NCBI GenBank assembly: GCA_029059925.1
Contig: JAIDVA010000132.1
Location: forward strand, 1 to 11,729
DNA from: Eubacterium sp.
GTDB lineage: Bacteria > Bacillota > Clostridia > Oscillospirales > Acutalibacteraceae
Direction of reading: 5' to 3'
DNA: 11,729 nucleotides
A model generated the notes under the pieces. It was given only the letters and a program-made list of their open reading frames with translations, was not told the origin of the DNA and ran no database searches. Position 1 is the stretch's first letter; the number at the start of each line of letters is the position of its first letter. The translations under genes were made by a program, and so were the position numbers. Positions 6,435 to 11,729 of the stretch are shown here, one piece after another.

Positions 6435-6485
6435 AAAATTGACTGTTATGTGAATGCATTTAATACAGTTTGTGAAGGTTTTGTA

Positions 6486-6523
6486 AAAAGTCAGAGCGGT
6501 TCATTCCGCTCTGACTTTTATTT
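6486..6523 (+). terminator. Strong rho-independent terminator after the symporter gene
   Basis: A perfect 14-bp stem AAAAGTCAGAGCGG / CCGCTCTGACTTTT (6486-6499, 6506-6519) closes TTCATT and is followed by ATTT. It ends the SDR-symporter unit and isolates the next gene. Confidence 0.9.
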
Positions 6524-6531
6524 GTTATAAT
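6523..6531 (+). promoter_or_regulatory. Extended -10 promoter for the LRR protein gene
   Basis: TGTTATAAT is an extended -10 (TGnTATAAT) with a perfect TATAAT at 6526-6531. No good -35 is seen at 17 bases upstream, where the terminator stem lies. Extended -10 promoters can work without one. The transcript would start near 6538, about 24 bases ahead of the coding start at 6562. Confidence 0.6.
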
Positions 6532-6548
6532 GTAGCTAAATTGAAATT

Positions 6549-6553
6549 AGGAG
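6549..6553 (+). promoter_or_regulatory. Ribosome binding site selecting a TTG start
   Basis: AGGAG ends 8 bases before TTG 6562. The upstream in-frame TTG at 6541 precedes this site and would put three non-signal-like residues and the ribosome site inside the gene. Confidence 0.7.
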
Positions 6554-6561
6554 TGGTATTT

Positions 6562-8553
6562 TTGAAAAGGATAACTTCATTTATGCTTGCATTGATAATG
6601 CTTGTATCTGCTCTTGGCAGTGTAAGTATAGTGCAGGCAGCAGACCAAAAAGCAGGTGAAAATATCACCTGGTCAATAGACGGGAATGTGCTTACATTAA
6701 ACGGAACAGGCGAAATGTATAATTATGGTCCCGGTAATTTCCCAAAATGGATGGCGAACAGTACGGCCGAAAAGATAGTTATTTCCCCAGGAATTACAAG
6801 TATAGGAGACTATGCCTTTAATGCTTTGATGCGGGTTACGGAGGTCAGTATTCCCGCAACAGTAAAGACTATTGGCACACGAGCTTTTTCGGGATGTCAT
6901 ATGCTTGCATCAATTCATATTCCTGCATCGGTCGAAAGTATTGGGGATTATGCATTCAGTACAGCTACTGATACGATGGACAGTCTTGTTCAGATTACAG
7001 TTGACAGCAATAATAAATACTTCATGGTTGAAAATGGAATGCTTTACAGCAGCGGAAAAACCGTGCTTTATAAAATGCCGTCATATCTGAATATGCAAAT
7101 TGTTAATGTGCCTTCGAGTGTGGTGACAATCAAGCCGCAGGCAATGCTGGGCTGCAGCAATGTAAAGGAAATTTATCTGCCCGATTCGGTTTCTTTTGTC
7201 GGTCAGGGTGCTTTTGAAAATTGTTCAGGACTGCAAAAGGTAACAGTGAACAGCCGTCAATGTGAGCTTGGTATTGGTGCTGTACCTGATAACGAGGGCT
7301 TAAAGCTTTATGGTCATAAGGGTACAAATACAGAGCTTTATGTGCAGAACAATGCTTGTAAAAATATTGAATTTGTACTGCTTGGCAGTGAAGAGTGTCA
7401 GCATATCATTAAGACCTATATCACCCCTGCAACACGAACAGCAGAGGGAAAGAAAGTTGAGACCTGTACAGTATGCAACAAAACAATAACAACAGTAATT
7501 CCGAAGATAGCAAGCCTGGCATTTGTAAAGAGTGTGCTTGAATATAACGGTAAGACCCAGACTCCTGAAATCGTGATAAAGGATGCAAACGGAAATGTGC
7601 TTAAGCAGGGAACAGATTATACAGTAAGTCTTCCTAATAGCAGAACAAACGTAGGCAGATATACAGCAAATATAACGTTCAAGGGTAACTACAGCGGAAC
7701 AGCAGTGCTGTATTTCAATATAGCACCGCAGTCAACCGTATTGAACAGAATTAGTGTAACGTCAACCAGCAGCTTTACGGCACAGTGGAATAAGGTTGGC
7801 ACACAGTGCAATGGATATCAGGTGCAGTTTGCAACAAAGAGCGATTTTTCGGATGCAAAGACCTACACAATAAGCGGTAACGGCAATACATCAAAAACCT
7901 TTACGGGATTGTATAAGAATTGGAAATATTATGTCAGAGTAAGAAGCTATGCAAATACAAGCTTCAACGGAAGTAACTATACAATCTATGGGGCATGGAG
8001 TCCTGCAAAGCGGCCGTGGATGACAACAGCAACATCAAAGCTGTCATTCACATCACAGCTTTATAACGGTCAGGCAAAGACCCCGGCAGTAACAGTTACA
8101 GACAGTAATGGAAAAGTGCTGCAGAACGGAACAGATTATACAGTAACCTATCCGGCAGGAAGAACAAATGTAGGCAGATATGCAGTAAAGGTAAGCTATA
8201 AGGGAGCATACGGCTTTTTGACAGGACAGACGCTTTATTATAATATTCCGCCGCAGAGTACAACAATCAACAGTGTATCCTCGGTGTCAAGAGGCTTCAG
8301 ATTGATATGGAATAAGCAGCAGAATCAAACAAGCGGCTATCAGGTACAGTATGCAACAAAGAGTAATTTTTCTGATGCAAAAACATTGACGTTTAATAAT
8401 AACGCGCAGTATATTTTTAACGTAATGGGAATGAAACCGGGCTGGAATTATTATGTCAGAATCAGAACCTTCAAGCATACGAATTTCAATGGCTCAAATT
8501 ATACGCTCTATTCTCCTTGGTCTGCCGCTAAATCTGTTAAGGCGGGTAAATAA
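6562..8553 (+). CDS. Secreted leucine-rich-repeat protein with tandem Ig-like/Fn3-like modules
   Basis: 663 residues from a TTG start. Residues 1-26 form a Sec signal peptide (MKRITS, hydrophobic core, VQA|AD cleavage). A WSIDGNVLTLNGTGEM lead-in (37-52) precedes BspA-like LRR_5 repeats of about 22-23 residues (around 69-138 and 178-230), each of the form I.IP..V..IG..AF..C, broken by a non-repeat insert at about 139-177. A linker holds Cys279-x-His281 and Cys302-x2-Cys305. Two tandem modules follow, each about 173 residues: an Ig-like part (YNGKTQTP...GTDYTV...RTNVGRY, 327-388 and 498-565) and an Fn3-like part (GYQVQFATKS...YYVRVRSY, 389-480 and 566-655). No LPXTG, transmembrane tail or cell-wall-binding repeat is seen at the end (KAGK). 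Such proteins are usually adhesins or surface ligands; the target is unknown. It is a single-gene unit. Confidence 0.88.
   Translation: MKRITSFMLALIMLVSALGSVSIVQAADQKAGENITWSIDGNVLTLNGTGEMYNYGPGNFPKWMANSTAEKIVISPGITSIGDYAFNALMRVTEVSIPATVKTIGTRAFSGCHMLASIHIPASVESIGDYAFSTATDTMDSLVQITVDSNNKYFMVENGMLYSSGKTVLYKMPSYLNMQIVNVPSSVVTIKPQAMLGCSNVKEIYLPDSVSFVGQGAFENCSGLQKVTVNSRQCELGIGAVPDNEGLKLYGHKGTNTELYVQNNACKNIEFVLLGSEECQHIIKTYITPATRTAEGKKVETCTVCNKTITTVIPKIASLAFVKSVLEYNGKTQTPEIVIKDANGNVLKQGTDYTVSLPNSRTNVGRYTANITFKGNYSGTAVLYFNIAPQSTVLNRISVTSTSSFTAQWNKVGTQCNGYQVQFATKSDFSDAKTYTISGNGNTSKTFTGLYKNWKYYVRVRSYANTSFNGSNYTIYGAWSPAKRPWMTTATSKLSFTSQLYNGQAKTPAVTVTDSNGKVLQNGTDYTVTYPAGRTNVGRYAVKVSYKGAYGFLTGQTLYYNIPPQSTTINSVSSVSRGFRLIWNKQQNQTSGYQVQYATKSNFSDAKTLTFNNNAQYIFNVMGMKPGWNYYVRIRTFKHTNFNGSNYTLYSPWSAAKSVKAGK
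7507..8540 (+). repeat. Tandem duplication of a ~173-codon module inside the LRR gene
   Basis: The Ig-like plus Fn3-like module occurs twice. The identical GGAACAGATTATACAGTAA stretch begins at 7609 and again at 8128 (519 bases apart), and the GYQVQ(F/Y)ATKS coding stretches begin at 7813 and 8335. Boundaries are approximate. The copies have diverged at nucleotide level but keep length and motifs, indicating an in-gene duplication. Confidence 0.8.
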
Positions 8554-8565
8554 AAAGTAATTTTC

Positions 8566-8610
8566 ATAGGGCATTAATGCTTTTCATAGTATTAATGTCC
8601 TATATTTTTT
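8566..8610 (+). terminator. Terminator after the LRR protein gene
   Basis: ATAGGGCATTAAT (8566-8578) pairs with ATTAATGTCCTAT (8591-8603), a 13-bp stem with one G-T pair and a 12-base loop, followed by A and TTTTTT (8605-8610). Confidence 0.8.
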
Positions 8611-8629
8611 GAATAATTTGTTAATACTA

Positions 8630-8657
8630 TTGACAAATGGAAAAATATTGCTAAAAT
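8630..8657 (+). promoter_or_regulatory. SigA-type promoter for groES-groEL
   Basis: TTGACA (8630-8635) lies 16 bases from TAAAAT (8652-8657). The predicted transcript start, near 8664, falls at the edge of the CIRCE element, so HrcA bound there would block initiation. Confidence 0.8.
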
Positions 8658-8665
8658 AGTATTTG

Positions 8666-8692
8666 TTAGCACTCGAACAACAAGAGTGCTAA
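8666..8692. promoter_or_regulatory. CIRCE operator (HrcA binding site)
   Basis: TTAGCACTC (8666-8674), nine bases, GAGTGCTAA (8684-8692): an exact match to the CIRCE consensus. It places groESL under HrcA heat-shock repression, as in most Firmicutes. The hrcA gene is not in the window. Confidence 0.98.
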
Positions 8693-8735
8693 TTGAACAA
8701 GTAAATTGAAATTTTATTATAGAGGTGACTTTTTT

Positions 8736-9008
8736 ATGACTATTAAACCACTTGCAGACAGAGTTTTGCTCAAATCCTTTGAGGCAGAGGAAACAACAAA
8801 GAGTGGTCTTATCCTTGCAGCATCTGCACAGGAAAAGCCTGAAATGAGTGAGGTTGTTGCAGTAGGTCCGGGTACTGACGAAAATCCTATGACTGTCAAG
8901 GAAGGCGACAAGGTTATTATCAGCAAGTATTCCGGTACAGAGGTTAAGCTTGACGGTGTTGAGTACACGATTACTTCTGTTAAGGATATTCTTGCAGTTG
9001 TTGAGTAA
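8736..9008 (+). CDS. groES: Co-chaperonin GroES (Hsp10)
   Basis: 90-residue co-chaperonin that caps the GroEL ring as a heptamer and closes the folding chamber in the cytosol. It begins MTIKPLADRVLLK, the usual GroES opening. The mobile loop is around residues 16-35, with the hydrophobic LIL tripeptide that contacts GroEL. VGPGTDEN and the Lys-Tyr-Ser-Gly-Thr-Glu strand near residues 64-69 follow the family. The ATG at 8736 is preceded by GAGGTG at 8 bases; an in-frame ATG at 8706 would add residues unlike any GroES. It is first in the CIRCE-controlled operon, 42 bases before groEL. Confidence 0.98.
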   Translation: MTIKPLADRVLLKSFEAEETTKSGLILAASAQEKPEMSEVVAVGPGTDENPMTVKEGDKVIISKYSGTEVKLDGVEYTITSVKDILAVVE

Positions 9009-9050
9009 TTTTGTTTTGCAGAATAATTTTGAAAGGATTGATTAGATATT

Positions 9051-10688
9051 ATGGCTAAGGATATTATTTACGGCGAGGAAGCTCGCAAGGCTTTGCAGGC
9101 AGGTATTGATAAGCTTGCAAATACAGTTAAAATTACATTAGGTCCTAAGGGACGCAATGTTGTTCTTGACAAAAAATACGGTGCACCGCTTATTACGAAT
9201 GACGGTGTAACCATTGCTAAGGAAATTGAGCTTGAGAATTCATTTGAAAATATGGGTGCTCAGCTTGTTAAAGAGGTATCATCAAAAACAAATGATGATG
9301 CAGGTGACGGCACAACAACTGCTACGCTTCTCGCTCAGGCACTTGTACGTGAGGGTATGAAGAATGTAGCCGCAGGTGCAAACCCAATGGCAGTTAAAAA
9401 TGGTATTAAGGCTGCTGTGGATGCTACAGTTGAGGCTGTTAAGGCAAATTCACAGCTTGTTAAGGGCTCAGCAGACATTGCAAGAGTTGCAACTGTTTCT
9501 GCTGCTGACGAATATGTAGGTGAGCTGATTGCTGATGCTATGGATAAGGTTTCAGCTGATGGTGTTATTACAATTGAAGAATCAAAGACTGCTGACACTG
9601 TATGTGAAGTAGTTGAGGGTATGCAGTTTGACCGCGGCTACATTTCACCTTATATGGTAACGGATACAGATAAGATGGAGGCTGTTATTGATGATGCTAT
9701 GCTCCTTATCACAGATAAGAAGATTTCATCAGTACAGGATATTCTCCCTCTTTTAGAGGCTGTTCTCAAATCAGGTCAGAAGCTTGTTATTATTGCTGAG
9801 GATGTTGAGGGTGAGGCTCTCCAGACAATCCTTCTTAATAAACTCAGAGGTACATTTACCTGCGTATGCGTTAAAGCTCCCGGCTTCGGCGACAGAAGAA
9901 AGGATATGCTTCAGGATATCGCTATTCTTACAGGCGGTCAGGTTATTACATCTGATATCGGTCTTGAGCTTAAGGATGCAACTATGGCAATGCTCGGTAA
10001 GGCTCGCCAGGTTAAGGTAACTAAGGAAAATACAATTATTGTTGACGGTGCAGGCGACAGCGCTGAAATCAAGAACAGAGTAGGTCAGATTAAGACTGCT
10101 ATCGAAAACAGCACATCTGATTTTGACCGTGAAAAATTACAGGAAAGACTTGCGAAAATGGCAGGCGGCGTTGCTTTAATCAAGGTTGGTGCTGCCACTG
10201 AGACTGAAATGAAGGAAAAGAAGCTTCGTATTGAGGATGCTCTTGCAGCTACAAAGGCAGCTGTAGAAGAGGGTATCGTTGCAGGCGGCGGTGTTGCTCT
10301 TATCAATGCTATCCCTGCTGTTGAGGCTCTTCTTGACACAGATGATGCTGATTTTAAGACAGGTGTTGCGATTGTTCTCAAGGCACTTGAGGAGCCTGTA
10401 CGTCAGATTGCTCTCAATGCAGGACTTGAAGGTTCTGTTATCGTTGACAAGATTAAGAATGCGAACAAGGTTGGCTATGGTCTTAACTTTGCAACGAATA
10501 AGTATTGCGATATGATTGAAGAGGGTATTGTTGACCCTGCAAAGGTTACACGTTCTGCAATTCAGAATGCGGCATCTGTTGCATCAATGGTGCTTACTAC
10601 GGAATCCCTTGTAACTGATATCAAGGATCCGCAGGCAGATGCAGCTCAGGCTGCAGCAATGGCAGCTGCACAGGGCGGTATGTATTAA
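9051..10688 (+). CDS. groEL: Chaperonin GroEL (Hsp60)
   Basis: 545-residue ATP-dependent chaperonin forming double heptameric rings that fold client proteins with GroES. Nucleotide-site motifs are visible: LGPKGRNVVLD (30-40), Asp51 in NDGVT, GDGTTTAT (85-92, with Asp86), and the family signature AAVEEGIVAGGG preceded by the conserved Asp in IEDALAATK. Length matches the family. The C-terminus has an alanine/glutamine stretch and a single GGM ending in Tyr (QGGMY), where many bacterial GroELs carry a longer Gly-Gly-Met tail. The ribosome site AAAGGA is about 13 bases upstream, looser than its neighbours. It is co-transcribed with groES and ends at a strong hairpin. Confidence 0.98.
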   Translation: MAKDIIYGEEARKALQAGIDKLANTVKITLGPKGRNVVLDKKYGAPLITNDGVTIAKEIELENSFENMGAQLVKEVSSKTNDDAGDGTTTATLLAQALVREGMKNVAAGANPMAVKNGIKAAVDATVEAVKANSQLVKGSADIARVATVSAADEYVGELIADAMDKVSADGVITIEESKTADTVCEVVEGMQFDRGYISPYMVTDTDKMEAVIDDAMLLITDKKISSVQDILPLLEAVLKSGQKLVIIAEDVEGEALQTILLNKLRGTFTCVCVKAPGFGDRRKDMLQDIAILTGGQVITSDIGLELKDATMAMLGKARQVKVTKENTIIVDGAGDSAEIKNRVGQIKTAIENSTSDFDREKLQERLAKMAGGVALIKVGAATETEMKEKKLRIEDALAATKAAVEEGIVAGGGVALINAIPAVEALLDTDDADFKTGVAIVLKALEEPVRQIALNAGLEGSVIVDKIKNANKVGYGLNFATNKYCDMIEEGIVDPAKVTRSAIQNAASVASMVLTTESLVTDIKDPQADAAQAAAMAAAQGGMY

Positions 10689-10707
10689 TATTATTGATTA
10701 TAAAGCT

Positions 10708-10740
10708 AAAGCGGCACGGATTTTCCGTGCCGCTTTTTTT
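10708..10740 (+). terminator. Strong rho-independent terminator after groEL
   Basis: A 13-bp perfect stem AAAGCGGCACGGA / TCCGTGCCGCTTT around a TTT loop, ending in a run of seven T (10734-10740). Confidence 0.95.
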
Positions 10741-10793
10741 ACATATGACGATATATGGTTTGGCTTTGTGCTCTTTAAACCGAAGGATGAATA

Positions 10794-10829
10794 AAAGCTC
10801 TGCAAATCTTAATTGATTTGCAGAGCTTT
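10794..10829 (-). terminator. Terminator of yebC (minus strand)
   Basis: A perfect 15-bp stem AAAGCTCTGCAAATC / GATTTGCAGAGCTTT with a 6-base loop. Read on the minus strand it is followed by TATTC after a TTT, lying 25 bases past the yebC stop. On the plus strand its tail (TTTGCTG) is weak, though it may back up the groEL terminator. Confidence 0.8.
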
Positions 10830-10853
10830 GCTGTTTATAATGAATTTTCAGGC

Positions 10854-11597
10854 TTAACCTTCGTATTCATCCTCGTTTTCCCAGTTATGCCAGATGTTCT
10901 GTACATCATCGTTTTCTTCAAACATATCAATCATTTTTGACATTGCCTTCATATCATCCTCAGACTCAAGTCTTGTATATGTTTGCGGGATATATGCCGG
11001 CTCTGAAGATACAATGCTGTAGCCTTTAGACTCAAGATCATCACGGATTGTGCCGACATCGTTAGCCTCTGTTCTGATTTCAAAGATGTCCTCATCGTCT
11101 GTCAGGAAATCTGTTGCACCTGCCTCAAGTGCATCCATCATAAGTGTATCAGCATCAACATCCTCTTTCTCAATGATGATAACACCCTCTTTGCCGAACA
11201 TAAAGGTAACTGAACCGGGTGTACCCATATTTCCGCCAGCCTTGTCGAAATAGTGGCGTACTTCGGATGCAGTTCTGTTTCTGTTATCTGTAAGTGTTTC
11301 AACAACTACAGCAACACCTGAAGGACCATAGCCTTCATATACAATTTCCTCATAATTTGTGGCATCGCCTTCACCGGCTGCCTTTTTAAGCATTCTGTCA
11401 ATATTGTCATTAGGCACATTGTTCTGCTTTGCCTTTGCGATTACGTCACGCAGCTTTGCGTTATTGTTAGGATCAGGTCCGCCGTTTTTTACAGCTACTG
11501 CAAGCTCTCTGCCGATTTTGGTAAATACCTTTGCACGAGCCGCGTCATTTGCACCTTTTTTTCTCTTAATGGTGCTCCATTTATTATGTCCGCTCAT
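10854..11597 (-). CDS. yebC: YebC/PmpR (TACO1) family protein
   Basis: 247 residues, typical of the three-domain YebC family. It starts MSGHNKWSTIKRKK, the hallmark N-terminus, and carries YEGYGPSGVAVVVE with TDNRNRTASEVRHYF in the middle domain and DDVQNIWHNWEN at the acidic C-terminus (ending NEDEYEG). Originally described as transcriptional regulators (PmpR in Pseudomonas), members including mitochondrial TACO1 are now linked to translation, in particular to relief of ribosome stalling; which role applies here cannot be told. The start at 11597 has GGAG 7 bases upstream on the minus strand; a further-upstream reading at 11663 lies over the promoter and is rejected. It stands alone, convergent with groEL. 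Confidence 0.96.
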   Translation of the reverse strand: MSGHNKWSTIKRKKGANDAARAKVFTKIGRELAVAVKNGGPDPNNNAKLRDVIAKAKQNNVPNDNIDRMLKKAAGEGDATNYEEIVYEGYGPSGVAVVVETLTDNRNRTASEVRHYFDKAGGNMGTPGSVTFMFGKEGVIIIEKEDVDADTLMMDALEAGATDFLTDDEDIFEIRTEANDVGTIRDDLESKGYSIVSSEPAYIPQTYTRLESEDDMKAMSKMIDMFEENDDVQNIWHNWENEDEYEG

Positions 11598-11634
11598 TTG
11601 ATCACTCCGTTTGTAACAAATTTTAACAAAATAA

Positions 11635-11663
11635 ATTCTATCACATAATACTGTATCTTTCAA
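11635..11663 (-). promoter_or_regulatory. SigA-type promoter for yebC
   Basis: On the minus strand TTGAAA (-35, 11663-11658) is exactly 17 bases from TAGAAT (-10, 11640-11635). The transcript would begin near 11628, about 30 bases before the ATG. The remaining AT-rich bases to 11729 show no feature I can support. Confidence 0.75.
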
Positions 11664-11729
11664 GTATTAAAATTATTAGAATATTATAATTAATCAAGTG
11701 CTGAAATTGGTTATTGTATATTAATATAT

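Noticed and set aside
8566..8610. Additional regulatory operator upstream of groES
   Set aside because: The inverted repeat is followed by a T6 run right after the LRR gene and is best explained as that gene's terminator; CIRCE is the separate, true operator.
9335..10381. Long antisense and out-of-frame open readings within groEL and other genes
   Set aside because: They lie wholly within well-conserved genes, have no ribosome sites or recognisable proteins, and result from codon bias.
10741..10793. Small gene or RNA between the groEL and yebC terminators
   Set aside because: No ORF, promoter or conserved structure is seen in this short spacer.

Overview
The window reads as low-to-moderate GC Firmicutes DNA, most likely an anaerobic gut clostridium (Ruminococcus/Oscillospirales-like). 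The reasons are SigA-type promoters, AGGAGG-type ribosome sites, a CIRCE element in front of groESL, a DapL-type lysine pathway gene and a BspA-like leucine-rich secreted protein. The assignment to an order is inference from gene content; no species can be named from the sequence alone.

Layout. Bases 1-50 are not native: 17-50 match the Illumina Nextera read-2/Tn5 mosaic-end adapter at 30 of 34 positions, so this is a contig end with an uncleaned adapter. Native DNA starts at about 51, inside dapL (5' truncated, 51-908). A promoter at 939-966 then drives purC-purB, which overlap by one base and end at a bidirectional hairpin (about 3179-3204) shared with a convergent tetR-family gene. The tetR gene is divergent from an SDR oxidoreductase gene, which is followed by a GPH-family (MelB-like) sugar/cation symporter gene. 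The 233-269 bp divergent region carries two good promoters and two palindromes, one lying over the tetR -10 box. After a strong terminator comes a monocistronic secreted protein with a signal peptide, LRR_5 repeats, a small CxH/CxxC linker and two tandem Ig-like plus Fn3-like modules. Then come CIRCE-controlled groES-groEL, back-to-back terminators, and yebC on the minus strand with its own promoter.

How it works together. Most of the window is housekeeping: lysine/peptidoglycan precursor synthesis, two purine steps (PurC makes SAICAR, PurB releases fumarate from SAICAR and from adenylosuccinate), the Hsp60 chaperonin, and a YebC/TACO1-family protein. The accessory part is 3217-8553: a self-contained regulator-oxidoreductase-symporter cassette of unknown substrate and a secreted adhesin-like protein. 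No mobile element, CRISPR array, tRNA or rRNA was seen. The TetR-SDR-GPH cassette is the best candidate for something undescribed, but its substrate cannot be read from the sequence.
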